From the NCBI RefSeq assembly GCF_017654505.1, contig NC_054535.1, forward strand, positions 83,763,603 to 83,827,602: 64,000 nucleotides of DNA. The letters run 5' to 3'. Positions 13,890 through 25,568 of the stretch are shown here, piece by piece. Both the position numbers and the translations under genes were made by a program. The DNA is from Polyodon spathula (taxonomy: Eukaryota; Chordata; Actinopteri; Acipenseriformes; Polyodontidae). Below the pieces are notes generated by a model. The model saw only the letters and a program-made list of their open reading frames with translations, was not told where the DNA came from and ran no database searches. Within the stretch, counting starts at the first letter, position 1. Every line of letters begins with the position of its first letter.

Positions 13890-15432
13890 TCCCCCTTGGA
13901 CGTTTTCACAGTTTGTTGTGTTACAACCTAAAATCTTGATGCTTTTAAATATGATTTTTTACACAACCTACTCAACAATTTAAAGAGGCAAGATAATTTT
14001 TATTATGAAACAACAGTTAATGAAAAAAAAGAAATGTCTTGGTTAGATAAGCATTCACCCCCCTCTGACTCAATACTTGGTAGAACCACCCTTGGCATCA
14101 ATTACAGCTGTGAGTCTTTTGGGGTAAGTCTCTACTAGGTTTGCACATCTGGATTGTACAATATTCGGCCATTCTTCCTTTCAAAATTGTTCAAGCTCTG
14201 TCAAGTTGGATGGGAATCGTTGGTGGACAGCAATCTTCAAGTCATGCCACAGATTCTCAATCAGATTCGAATCCGGGCTTTGACTGGGCCACTCTAGGAC
14301 ATTCACTTTCTTGTTTTTAAGCCACTCTGGTGTCGCTTTGGCTGTGTGTTTGGGGTCATTGTCCTGCTGATCTCCATCTCAGTTTTAGGTCTTTTGCAGA
14401 CATAAGCAGGTTTTCCTCAAGGATTTCCCTGTATTTAGCTCCATCCATTTTGCCCTCCACCCTGACAAGCTTCCCAGTCCCTGTCGATGAAAAGCATCCC
14501 CATAACATGATGCTGCCACCAACAAGTTTCGCAATAGGGATGGTGTTACCTGGGTGATGTACTGTGTTGGGTTTGTGCCAGACGTAACGCTTTGCATTTA
14601 AGCCAAATAGTTCAATTTTTGTTTCATCGGACCAAATAATCTTTTGCCATGTCTCCTACATGCCTTTTTGCAAATTCCAAGTGGGATTTTACATGGGCTT
14701 TTTTTCAAAAATGGTTTCTTTCTTGTGGAGTACCTCAGCTATTGTTGACACATGGACAGTTTCTCCCGTCTCAGCCATGGAACGCTGTAGGTCTTTCATA
14801 GTTGTCATTGACCTCTTGGTGGCTTCTCTGATCAATGCCCTTCTTACCTGGCTGCTCAGTTTGGGAGGATGGCCTGCTCTAAGCAGATTCTGGGTGGTGC
14901 AGTATACCTTCCACTTCTTAATGATTGACTTGACTATGCTCCAATTGATATTCAATGCCTTTGAAATGTTTATATACCCCTCCCCTGATCTCTGTCTCTC
15001 CACAACTTTATTCTGGATTTGTTTTGAAAGCTCCTTGGTCTTCATGGTAGTATTTTTGCTTGGAATGCACTACCCAACTGTGGGACCTTACAGAGACAGA
15101 TGTATTTAATCTGAAATCATGTGAACCACTTTTATTGCACACAGATGGACTCCATTTAACTTATTGTGTGAATTCTGAAGGCAATTGGTTACACCTGAGC
15201 TTATTTAGGCGTGTCATAGCAAAGGGGGTGAATACTTATCTAATGAAGACTTGTGAGGTTTTTATTTTTAATTGATTTGTTTTTTCAACACCCCTCCCTC
15301 AATTTTTCACACATTGAAAGTGTTGAGTAGGTTGTGTAAATCAAAGAAAAAAAATCCCATTTAAATGCATCAAGATTTCAGGTTGTAACACAACAAACTG
15401 TGAAAACGTCCAAGGGAGGTGAATACTTCCTA
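13884..15432 (-). mobile_element. Tc1 element 1
   Basis: Long inverted repeats flank the element. Left-side plus sequence CCCTTGGACGTTTTCACAG (from about 13893) is mirrored on the right as CTGTGAAAACGTCCAAGGG (about 15399-15417). Similarity extends for about 150-200 bp on each side, as in fish Tc1 elements with long repeats. The outermost bases merge into TA microsatellites on both sides, so the exact ends and TA duplication cannot be fixed. Transposase remnant on the minus strand. Confidence 0.88.
14070..15045 (-). pseudogene. Tc1 transposase pseudogene (element 1)
   Basis: The frame begins MKTKELSKQIQNKVVERQRS at 15045, with the paired helix-turn-helix and the SIIKKWKVY and ALIREATKRSM blocks, and stays open to about 14689. 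After a frameshift it gives [13 protein letters not shown] and [18 protein letters not shown] blocks. After further shifts it gives [20 protein letters not shown] and [15 protein letters not shown]. It ends GGSTKY-stop at 14070. The three catalytic acidic positions (SDE, DND, IEN) are still visible. Several shifts break the frame, so no protein can be made. Length and block order fit the roughly 340-residue DD34E family. Confidence 0.85.
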
Positions 15433-15459
15433 TATATATATATATATATATATATATCC
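15433..15459. repeat. (TA)n tract at right end of Tc1 element 1
   Basis: Thirteen TA units directly abut the right inverted repeat. Confidence 0.95.
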
Positions 15460-17202
15460 CACTTACACATGTTATGACAGATGCATAAAAAGGAAGTTGT
15501 TACTGTAAATAGCAGCAGACATTAAAACTGCAATGTGCCTTTTCCTACTTAAGATTGATTAGTACAGCACATTTTTAGCAGTGAAATTCAGATTAATACA
15601 AATGCAGTTCAGTTGCTTAGATTGACATAGTAATGCATTAAAAGATGACCCTTTAACATTAAGTCACTACACTATTACATTTCAATTGAGCTGCAGAGTT
15701 AATGATAAAAATAGTTTTATAGACTGTGCCAACAGATCATCTTTGTATTAAAACATGTTGTTTCTGTACTATTACATCCCCTCCTCCTCCTGACATTATG
15801 ATTCATATCTATTCATTTACATTTTTTTTTTTATTTTTAAAGAAGGTTTTGTTTTGATTGGCATTGGGTCCGTTTGTTGGATATATCCTGTTTAGCTAAA
15901 ACAGTTTAAATATAGAACTATGAGTTTGGTCATATGCCCATCCTTTTGTGCAGCTGTTGATTCAATTAGTCATAAGTACTGTATCAACCAGGGGATGGTC
16001 AGATGGGAGGGCAGGTTATAAAAATAGATGCGAACAGAAACATATGCTTATCCTAGATTACCCAACAAAGTATGTACAACACACACATTAAATAGCATTT
16101 TAGACTATATCCTCATCATATTAGTGTATTAAAAGAACCTTTAGATAGTAACCCCATAGACAACAGACAGTGCTCAAGATGATGTGATTCTGACATATGG
16201 CTTCCTGTGTGGATGAACGAATGAGAGTATTGCAGAGAAAATGTCTGTTTATCTAATTGACATCAATTATGAACATCAACAAGGAAAGTATAGTTTGCCA
16301 TGTATAGAGCAAAGCAGTTTTCAATATAAAGAATGAACCTGACAAGAATATTTTGCTGCTACAAGGATCTGCAATGCTCACTTGGCTAAGATGCATAACC
16401 AAGTAAACAGATGTAAGCAACTCAGTATGTGGGCAGTAAATGAAAGCAAAAATACAGGCACAGTTATTTCTCTGATAAAGAAAAGGGAACTTGCAAAATC
16501 ACTCAGCGCTGAATGAATTACAACAGGAAGCTGACATTGCTTTTACAAATCTGGTCACTGAGGGCAGATGCGATTTAGTGTTGTTATTCAGCCTGCAGGG
16601 TGTTTCTGTTCCTTGCCAAATTACCGTGCTGCTTTTCATTTATCTTTACTCTGTACAACGGCAACACATTTAAAACCAGAGGTTAAATTCTGCTTCAAAA
16701 CATGCTGCTACTAATATTTTGTCATATCTTGAAGCACATGGATGGCTTATTAAAAAATAGTTTGTTTGGCGTGATGCATGTGTGATTTGACATGGAAATT
16801 CAATTTGCCTTTCAGTGTTCCTTGATTCATTCATGTAAGTCTGGAGAAAAAAAAAATCTATATGTTCAATGGTATAAACTAATGTCAGAGAATATTGCTT
16901 GCAAACTTGACTTTATTGAAATTTCAGTGATTCCATATCCAGAGTAGTAGCAGAGCTACTAGTTATACATCTCAATGTAAAGCCCCCCAATTGAACATCT
17001 AGGTTCACACCTCCAGATGATTTCCACTTACGATACGACTCACTGTAAGACATTTTTGTTTTACGTTATTTATTTTGCCGCACAAGGATGGTGGGAGGTC
17101 ACGAAAGCGTAGAAGATGTGATATTGGTAATAGTAAATTATTGTCTGGCTAATTGACATTAAGATTTCTAACTAATAAATACGTAAATAAATTTCACAAG
17201 TG
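15460..17202. other. Unique DNA; possible non-coding conserved block 16480-16660
   Basis: Single-copy looking. The segment around 16480-16660 has balanced composition and contains AATGAATTACAACAGGAAGC and other TAATTA-like or Sox-like words, but its constraint cannot be judged from one sequence. No coding exon is supported. Confidence 0.3.
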
Positions 17203-17212
17203 TATATATATA

Positions 17213-17261
<49 letters not shown>
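17203..17261. repeat. (TA)n tract
   Basis: TA repeat interrupted by AAGA near 17211. Confidence 0.95.
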
Positions 17262-17264
<3 letters not shown>

Positions 17265-18180
17265 AATTTAAATACCTTGGTTTGGCTTCCAGTCCTGTTT
17301 GTCTTGTTTGTTGAAAGAAAACAGCCTCATGGGTATGATACATCTTGTTCCGCAGGAGCGTGATAGGAAATGGCATGACAACAGCATTCAGTTACCTTGG
17401 CAATCCTACTTTGCAGTTACAATGAGCACAACATTTAAGACTATCTCACAAGTAGAGGTTTGGTGCATATCTTTTGAAGTGTGATAAAAGAAAACAATAT
17501 TTCCTAATGAAAACTGGCTAGCTAAAGTCTGGAACAGCAAGATTGAAGAACACATTTGCACTTCTGCAAGGTTGTTTCAGAAATAATTGGACTTTAAGAG
17601 TGAATGCATCGGTTACATATCTGCTTAAAAAAAAATCAAAAGATGAGCAGCACATACATACAAATGTAAAAGAAGTGCTGCGCAATATACACAAGGAGAG
17701 GCTTTTGCAGACAAAATATTAATACATGCTTTATTGATGAGTTAGGAGGGTGGTGTACAGTATCACAAAACATATTTATTCAATGTTCTATATTCAATAC
17801 AGGTAGGTTATCTCATGCCAATTTCATACAAACTTCCTGACAGTCAGAATGACCGAAAAGCCTGCCTTCTATAAATGTCAGCATTGTCATCATCCTGTAT
17901 ATGGGCATTTTTTAACATCAGCAGTAGAAAATCATATTGTGAAGTGACAAAGCATTCAATCGCCTGGAGGTTCAATCTATATGGTACAAGACCTCAATCT
18001 CAGCAAAACAATTATAGATTTTTTTACAGAATGACTCTATTTTATAGTAATTGTTAGCAATAGTAGACCCGTATCTACTCTGTTTTAGAGGCTATTTTAT
18101 TGTTTTTGCCATGTTCTATTCTGGTATTAATTTGTGTGACTTCGTGAAGCTGGATTGGGTTAGGCACTATACGTTTAACT
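17262..18180. other. Unique DNA, nothing recognised
   Basis: No family signature or coding potential seen. Confidence 0.5.
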
Positions 18181-18220
18181 AAGGGGTTAATTTGATCAAT
18201 TTATACCCACTGGGAAAAGC

Positions 18221-18386
18221 CACCCCTGGATTTTATCACAGCATTTTACAACACCAGGGCTAATTCCCCCTGGATTGCATCAGGCAAAAATTTTTTTAGG
18301 GATAAATAGGTGGTTGATGCAATCTAGGATGATTCCCCAGTGCTGTAAAATGCTCTAATAAAATCCTGCTGTGACTTATCCTGGTG
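18221..18386. mobile_element. Foldback MITE-like inverted repeat
   Basis: The arms 18221-18282 and 18314-18386 are inverted copies. The left arm has GGATTTTATCACAGCATTTT and CTGGATTGCATCA; the right arm, reverse complemented, has GGATTTTATTAGAGCATTTT and CTAGATTGCATCA. Arms are about 60-70 bases with roughly 75-80 percent identity by eye, and the loop is about 30 bases with a T-rich run. No protein could be encoded. Flanking TTAA at 18187-18190 and CTAATC at about 18396 are not a clear duplication, so the superfamily is unknown. Confidence 0.6.
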
Positions 18387-18429
18387 TTCTACAGGCTAAT
18401 CTATCGACCGCTAACCCTACTGTTCAATA

Positions 18430-19558
18430 CCAAAACTGTTTTTGGAACTGCAAACTTAAGAATTGTTTTTGCTTATTTAAAGGAAAATTGCAAGTTTTGT
18501 GGCAAACCATTATTCGTCAGAACCAGACTGTGACACTCCATCAGCATCAATTTGTGGTGTAAACCACTTGGCAGATTTCTGTGAAATTTGGAGGCAGTGT
18601 TATTCAAATGAAATTCTGAAAATGGTTGCCACTGGAAAGAGAAACTATAGTTTATTTATTTAGTTCAGAAATATTATGACTGGAATAAAATTGCATATTG
18701 TTGTTTCCAGAAACCATGTTTATGTTCAGCATAGAAGTAGCAAGACATCAACAATGGTTATGTTTATAACAGAAATAGAGGTAGCATGTTATGATTGTAG
18801 TGCTATTATTCTTGAAAGAAATCCACTTGACCCTGTCCTTTTACAACAAACTTCTGCCATGTGAGTAGGTGTCATTTTATGATAATTAAGGAAGGGCTGT
18901 GCTGATATTTTGGATGTCAACTCATCATTTTAATCGTACCAATAATTGAATATGCATTGCATGTTTACAATGACTTTTCAGCGATATTATAGAAACATTA
19001 CAAATCACGGCCATCCGGGTTTACAGCCAATCTAACTGGACTGAACTCAACTTTTCATCACTGCTTTTTTTGTTCTCCAAGTATGGTTATCCATAATTAT
19101 TTGTTAAATGTTTCCATAAAGATTCCCTCACAGCACAAAATAGACATATTAATGTGCTATGGTAAAGTTGTGCCAATAGGCTATTACTACAAAATCCACT
19201 GATGTTTATTTCTTTAACTGTGTTCTATAAGTGTGTGTGTCCATTACCCTTCCTCACTTGGCAACACAAACATCTGTATCAATATCTTCACTGTAATATA
19301 CATTTCAAGTTAAAGGAGTTGGGTCATATGCATAATAGCACACATACATGCTACGCTCATTATCATATAAGTAATAGACTTATCCCCCTCAACTAAACAC
19401 CACATGACCATCATGATAGTAAAAATAGACACAATGAAGCATAATCAGCAGATTTGTCAGCGCACCAAGTGCAGAACATGTGGTTTTCACTAACTCTACT
19501 GCTAAGAATAAATACATAATTTTTTACTCTAGTCGTTGCTAAAGGGGCAGCGTAGTTA

Positions 19559-19560
<2 letters not shown>
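18430..19560. other. Unique DNA, nothing recognised
   Basis: Short frames only; no repeat hallmark. Confidence 0.5.

Positions 19561-19561
<1 letters not shown>

Positions 19562-19636
<75 letters not shown>
19562..19636. repeat. (TA)n tract
   Basis: About 37 TA units. Confidence 0.97.
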
Positions 19637-19639
<3 letters not shown>

Positions 19640-20204
19640 ATTTCAGAACCTTCAATCACTGTGAATGCTGTATGAAAAAGCTGGGTGTAGCAACCTCCAG
19701 TCCTTCGCGTTCCACTGGCTCTCATATTTTATTCATAATCATACACATTAATTCAATACGTATTGTTTCCAATAAAGGAAACAATATGCTTCTCCAATAT
19801 GACTGGATATGACATATGTCAATAAACTGAGATCTCGTCATGTGAGCACAATCCCTGCCACACATTGCACGAGGGTCAGCAGCCGTGGAAGAGAAAAAAA
19901 AAACTAAAAAACTATAAATACTAAAAAAACTAACAAAAAAACGTCCTAGAGCTGTGAAGAATTTCCAAGGATAAATACTGGGACTTTCTTCCCATGCATC
20001 AGGATTCCGGCCATTTGCTAGGAAATCGGAACTGTCCCAACCATATAGTCACTGTTGTCATGTATGCAATAACTAATGCTCTAGCACAGGTCAAATTGCA
20101 GTAAATCAACTTTCCCTCAGTGGCGTTTACAAGAACTCAGAAGTAGATTTTACTGAAAAGAACAAATAAAAAAACTAATCAATACATTTGCAAATGAATA
20201 AGAA
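19637..20204. other. Unique DNA, nothing recognised
   Basis: Low-complexity A-rich patches near 19890-19940; nothing else supported. Confidence 0.45.
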
Positions 20205-20206
20205 TA

Positions 20207-21156
20207 CAGTCGCCGCCGCTTAGAATGGCAGCGTTTATGTTAACGTGATTCACCCGCAGTAAGCGATGGATGGTATAAACTCCCACACAATAACCTGACA
20301 TTCAAAATCTTTATTAAGACACTCATTACACTAATAAAAAGATGTATTAAAACCTACGAATGTAATAAAAAGTATGCAAAGTGATATGCATCTGGAAGGA
20401 TCTCATTTTGCAAGTACGGGGAAGGCAAACCTTGTCAGTGTTTTCTAAAAAATCCCAATTCGGTCGATATCCAGATGCTGCTCCACATTAGAAGTGTTAC
20501 AAGCGCAGCACCACACTTACGTCATCGGTGTCTGTTTCTGGCAGAGCGTTCTGGTCGCTAAGGTGACAAAGCTGAGAATTCTTCCTCTGACATCCCCTTG
20601 TCAGAGTTTCAGTTTTGCTTGTATTTTCATCAGCAGTCTTCTCCTCAACTACAGAAACCCCAGCTTTTTTGACGCAACATTGCATTGTTTGCTGCCTGAC
20701 AGAGTCCCAGTCATGCTTTAGCAAGCACACAGTATCTAACAGAGACATTTTATTTATATTGAATTTTCATGCTGATGCACATCTCTTTTCTCTTTACAGC
20801 CATGCCTGCTGTTGCAGTCACTGCTGTTTTTTCAAACTATAAACCCGACACTGCACACAGGGATTAAATAGCCAAGGTACAGTACAGGGGTAATCACTCA
20901 GTAACGAGGTGCAAACAGCTGATTGATCAATCTGTCAAGCTTTTACTACAGTAATAAGCATGCGTTTGTTATTTAAATCTATGTGAATGGTACATAACGA
21001 GATCCAAACAGCTGAGTTTGCCCAAAAGAAAAATACATCTGGCTTAACCCTGCATAAACAATACCTTTGTTATTAAAATCAATCGAAATGACAAATGGCA
21101 AACGCTATAACTCAGCTGCCCGAAATAACTCTGTACGGTGTAAGTGGTGAGTACTG
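20207..21156 (-). mobile_element. Tigger/pogo-type element, internally deleted
   Basis: Left end TA|CAGTCGCCGCCGCTTAG at 20205 is mirrored by TAAGTGGTGAGTACTG|TA ending at 21158. These are short imperfect inverted repeats with TA on both sides, as expected for pogo/Tigger members of Tc1/mariner. The interior holds minus-strand coding remnants with the family's first and last parts adjacent. About 950 bp remain where a full Tigger is usually over 2 kb. Confidence 0.6.
20497..20803 (-). pseudogene. Tigger transposase deletion derivative
   Basis: A minus-strand Met codon at 20803 starts MAVKRKEMCISMKIQYK and then a stop. The MxxKRK opening matches the start of CENPB/Tigger-type proteins just before their DNA-binding helix. 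Only a few bases further on, the frame from 20748 reads MSLLDTVCLLKHDWDSVRQQ then TMQCCVKKAGVSVVEE. This is the C-terminal block of Tigger/jerky proteins (L..AW..V...TI..CF.KAGF). The DNA-binding and DDE domains between the two are missing, so a large internal deletion is inferred. The tail is Thr/Asp-rich and ends at 20497. Confidence 0.6.
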
Positions 21157-21860
21157 TACTAGCAAAAATATCATGCATTGTGGGGAAAAATATTCGTACA
21201 GTGAGTCAGTCCATAACACCTAGAACATAATGAGATCTGCTCTTCTATACAATTCTTGACAGACTACATTCAAGCTCCTCCTAATTTAAGTGGTGCTTTT
21301 AATAAAATGCACTATCACTAAGTGCATTTTAATGGGACTCATTTACAAAAAAAGATTAGAAATAATTCAGATAAGATTCATGATAGTGCAACTTTTAACA
21401 TGCATGATTTATCCTGTCTATCCATTCTTTCACATTTATTTTTAGTACAGAGATAAACCTTGACTGTCATCATTCAAACATATACTAAAACTTATGTTAG
21501 AAACTAAAAGGTAGCAATAACATTAGCTGTTAATAGCCTATTGTTCATTCCCTGCAATGTAATTTATTGGTGTTCAGACGAACCTTCAGTCTTGAGGAGA
21601 GAGACAAAAATCAATATGAATCCACTTGCACTTGTAATGAAAGGATGTGATCTTAGAAGGTGAATATAGCAGGTCTGCAGTGGAGTTGAAAAGGGCAGAC
21701 AGTGTATTGTTAGGTTTCGTGGTGGAAAACAAACCATGACATTGTATTTGATATACAAAATCAATTGCTTTGTTAGCATCAATGTGCCTCTGTAAAACTA
21801 ATCTAGCATCTCAAACAACCATTAAAGTAATTGACAGAACAGGAGCAGAGTAAAAACTGG
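21157..21860. other. Unique DNA, nothing recognised
   Basis: AT-rich, with a short inverted motif AAGTGCATTTTAATG / AAAATGCACTATCACT near 21305-21332. No coding potential supported. Confidence 0.4.
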
Positions 21861-21981
21861 GAATTTAAATAGGAATTATGTTCTTGTGACTTTAGGAAGA
21901 GAACAGGATTTCCCCTTTGCTAGTGAAGGTGAGATTGAACCGATAGGCCTCCTAGGCTGGGAAGCAATCCTTACTTATAGG

Positions 21982-23090
21982 TAGGCTTGCTACTATTCGA
22001 TTCAATTTTTTTTTTTGCCAAATCAATGATTATTTTTGAAATATTTTATGAAAGAATTTACTGGGGTTTTTTTAGCTTTATTTTTCAATTCAAGCGGAGA
22101 ATGAGTGTAATCGACCTTTATTCTTAAAAAAAACAAAAAACAAAACGAAAACCCCCCATTGAGAAAGGTCTCATTTAGCAAAGCCCCTTTATCATATTCA
22201 ACATGCAATAAAACCATGGTTACCAACATTCTAATTGAAATATTGTTTGGACACAGCAGAGCTATTCCTTGTAAAGATAAAGATCCTATATACATTTAAA
22301 AATAATTCTCAAAATAAACCGTAGAAAACGCAACAACCTAAAAGTGTATTACACAGTCCTTTATAGCATAAATTTACAAGTAAAAATAATTTGCATAGAA
22401 AAAAAAAACATTAGTTTAATGAAGTAACTTGTACTTATTCTTCAGCACAGCTGTCACTGGAAGGTAAGGCAGACGGGCCTGCTTCATCCTGCCGCAGAGA
22501 CGTCGGTCAGGGGATTGTGCACAATACTCATTAAGTGTTTTCCTCTTGCGCCCCATTTTCAAATCAAAATAGTAACTATCACCTTATATCTAGCAAAAGC
22601 CTACCTATACCTTAACTCAAAAGTAGGTGCTTTGAATGACAAACGCTTGAGCTGACAAATGAAAGTGCACAGTCGGTACAGGTCTTGATAATTGACAGTA
22701 AATGAATTTAAATGAAGAGAGCATTCTGGCGCTGCTTCAGTCAACTGGGTGAAATGATGGTGACAGTGAAGCTATACTAACAGATCACTGACAGCGACCC
22801 CTAGACATTCTGAGTGAAACGGGGACGGGACAGACATTAAGTATAAAAACTAAACAAACTATAGATGATTTGTTATTTTTGGTACAAAAAAAAATAATAA
22901 AAAATCGGGAGTGGTTTTACCTAGGTTTATCCTATATAAATTTATTTCAGTCGAACTCTAATTTTTTGGGAATTCGACATTTAAGCCTTTGCGGTCCCCC
23001 TGTTAATTAAAAACTGCCTGACAGGTGCTGAATAAATGGACCTCAAAGGGTTAGAGCTTTACCGATTAATATCGAAAAGTAGCAAGCCTA
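21982..23090. mobile_element. hAT element, non-autonomous
   Basis: Termini are TAGGCTTGCTACTATTCGAT at 21982 and, reverse complemented, TAGGCTTGCTACTTTTCGAT at 23090 (one mismatch in 20). The flanks are CTTATAGG (21974-21981) and CTTACAGG (23091-23098), an 8-bp target duplication with one difference, which is the hAT hallmark. The interior of 1.1 kb lacks a transposase. A minus-strand frame starts MGRKRKTLNEYCAQSPDRR at 22556 and could be a leftover first exon, followed by a TTACCTTCCAG-like junction. A 66-bp TTAA-flanked MITE is nested near the right end. Confidence 0.8.
22985..23050. mobile_element. 66-bp piggyBac-like MITE
   Basis: TTAA at 22981-22984 precedes GCCTTTGCGGTCC. The right end reads GGACCTCAAAGGG followed by TTAG. 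The two ends are inverted copies over 13 bases with two mismatches. The part AATAAATGGACCTC is shared with the right end of the larger foldback element at 61938. TTAA target sites and CCC-beginning ends suggest the piggyBac superfamily. The left-centre GTTAATTAAAAACTGCCT recurs at about 24163. Confidence 0.6.
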
Positions 23091-23700
23091 CTTACAGGAG
23101 AGTGGATACATCAAAAGAGACATCTCCCTGGCTTATAAGGGTTGCCAACGCTTGGGGAGGTCAGCGTGACCAGACTTCTGAGCCACATGGGAAGACAGGA
23201 TCTCTGAAAGAATGACATGAACATACAAAGAAGGGGTCGCTGGAAAGGGAAACCGGCACAGAAGAAAGCAGATAGTTAGTAAAGAGTACAGGGTTTCTGC
23301 TTGGCTTATGGAAATCCGCCCTGGAGGAGGTGAGTCCAAACTGATCGGCCTCCAAGGCTGGGAAGGAACCATTACTTCCCCCCAAGGGGAACCTAGCGTG
23401 ACAGAAAATAGTAAAACAAAAGAGTGTTAGGATAGATTTGGCCGGGGGTCCCCACTGTGACTCAGGAACCTTCCTTTCAGAGGGCAAGGTTGGGAAGTGA
23501 GCTTCACTAGCCCCCAGAGGGAGTCCGTTGCAGAAGTGGCACAGGGTAGCGTAGGAGGGATGAATAATGGAAAACAAAAAAAGTGAGACATAATAGTGGT
23601 GCATTCCAGGGTTTAAATAGTGTGATTAATATTTTTGGCAAGACATAACAGGGGTGGACCCCTAGCTCTTGCCTCCCGAATCACACTAAAAGGTTACAAA

Positions 23701-25560
23701 ACAAAATACTGAATGAATAACGAATGCTTGGTTTGATTTAATGCACTATTAACATGATACATTCTCATTAATAGACACTTAAGTATTTACATGTAGTGCA
23801 ACATCTTTTTGTTAAAGCAAAAAAAAAAAAAACACTGTTAATGTTGTAGGACTTAAAAACATAACCTGGTATAGTAATTTAATAGTCTCTGTTTTGATTA
23901 CCTCAGCCTCTTAATTGGTTGACGTCACTGTCTATGATTAATATCCACCTAATTTTTAAATAATATAAGCAGTGATTTAAATTTTTACAGTGAGAAAAGG
24001 CTAATAGCCAACCTATTTGCAAAAAATCATAAAGAAAACAGCTTATGTAAAAAAAAAAAAAATGCAACTAAAAGATGCTTTAGAAGCCAAAAACCTCTCT
24101 AACTGTTTCCATGTTTATTTCCTCAGAGCCCCTTGTGCAATCACCTCCCTTGGCCCCTGTTAATTAAAAACTGCCTCCCGCTAAAGTTCTTTGGCAGACA
24201 TTTTCCTAGTGTCAGCCCATTCGGGTAGCTGCAGAGAGAGGGAATAAGATATGAGAGACCAATCTGAAACTGTAAAGAAAAAAATAAATACAACAGCATT
24301 AGAGCTGTCCTCCTCATTCTACATGAGGCCCAAGAGCTACAGCTGTGATTTGCCTCTCCTGCACATATTCCTGCTCTTTTTTCACATTTTGTACACATTC
24401 ACACATATTTCTGCAGCTCAGCTCCCACGGTAATTAATATGAAGTGGATTTAGAGCAAAACAGATATAAGCAATGAGCTAAACCACATCTTATATGTGTA
24501 CTGCAACTGTCCCTTTATACAACCAAGGAATATAATAAAGATCTGTTAACTTGCATGAGCTGACACAGAGCTGTGACAATATTACATTTTTAACTTCCTG
24601 AACAATTTAGCTTTGTAATGTGCTTTATTAACAAGGCGTTTGTTTATTAACAAGGTGTTTTCATCACATATCTTTCATAATAAACACATACCTTTGATAG
24701 TGACGGTTTTTAACATTCATTTACCATTTCTGTGCCCAGTTGTAAATATCTGTTGAGATGATTGTGGTTAGTTTTCAGCAATTCAGGGTCTGTAACTATA
24801 GTCTGAAGTCTGATTGTAGAAATGCATCAATTTGATGTAGTGGTTGGATCGCAGTATATTTTTCTGGCCTGAGAGCAATCTTGATAGAGATATACAATCC
24901 CAGCCTTAGTTTATGCATTGGATTGCCTCGCCTTGTCAGTTGTAGATCATATAGTCTTTCTCATCACAAATATATTGCAAATGTCGTGGATATTGTATAT
25001 TTTTGTAGAAAACGAAACCTGATTAAATCTAATCTAATACGTCTAGCTTTGCCTGGTGACAATGATCTATCTAACACTTTGAATATGTCAGACACTCATG
25101 AAACAAAAGGCTAATCAAACCCATCTCTTTGAGATTTAATTACCCTGTCTAGTGAGGGAAGAGGGGTTTAGCACACTAAACCCTACAGTAAGGCAAAAAG
25201 GAAAAAAAAAAAAACTATGAAGTTTGAAATCAACTAAAAGAAAACAAGAGATTTGAAACAATTTAACATCATCTTGATTTAAAATCACTGCAAATACAAG
25301 ATGCAAGTGTTTTTATTCTTAAATCGCCTAACAAGCACAGAATAATGCAGGTAGAAAAACCCTAAGAAAATTAAACTGTTCGCTATATCTAACCAAAGTC
25401 TAAAGAAATGTAATTTCTTATGGTAAAAATAACAGGAATTCAGAATAAAAAAAAGATTATGTACGTTTAAAAGTTTCCCTTTTCTTAATTATGATAATGA
25501 ACTCATCAGGCAAGAAAAGGCTGGAGGGGAACAATAAAAAGTGCAAGCCCCATTCAGGCA
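23701..25560. other. Unique DNA, nothing firm
   Basis: Contains the word CCCTGTTAATTAAAAACTGC at about 24159, shared with the small MITE at 23 kb. Otherwise single-copy looking AT-rich sequence without coding potential. Confidence 0.4.
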
Positions 25561-25568
25561 CAAACTAG

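Larger units (their letters stand above)
21890..23700. repeat. Degenerate tandem repeat unit, split by a hAT element
   Basis: Three partly similar modules share AGGCTGGGAAG or AGGTTGGGAAG followed by a TTACTT-like core and a CCCCC..GGGG box. They lie at 21951-21981 (continuing after the hAT insertion at 23091), at 23348-23390 and at 23487-23524. Spacing between the last two is about 140 bp. The right side ends in ATTTAAACCCTGGAATGC on the minus strand and a CTAGGGGTCCACCCC inverted word, so the block may be a decayed LTR with internal repeats. Frames over it show no known protein. Confidence 0.4.

Noticed and set aside
14660..15109. 149-codon plus-strand frame with hydrophobic segments, looking like a membrane protein
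   Set aside because: It is the antisense shadow of the Tc1 transposase pseudogene.
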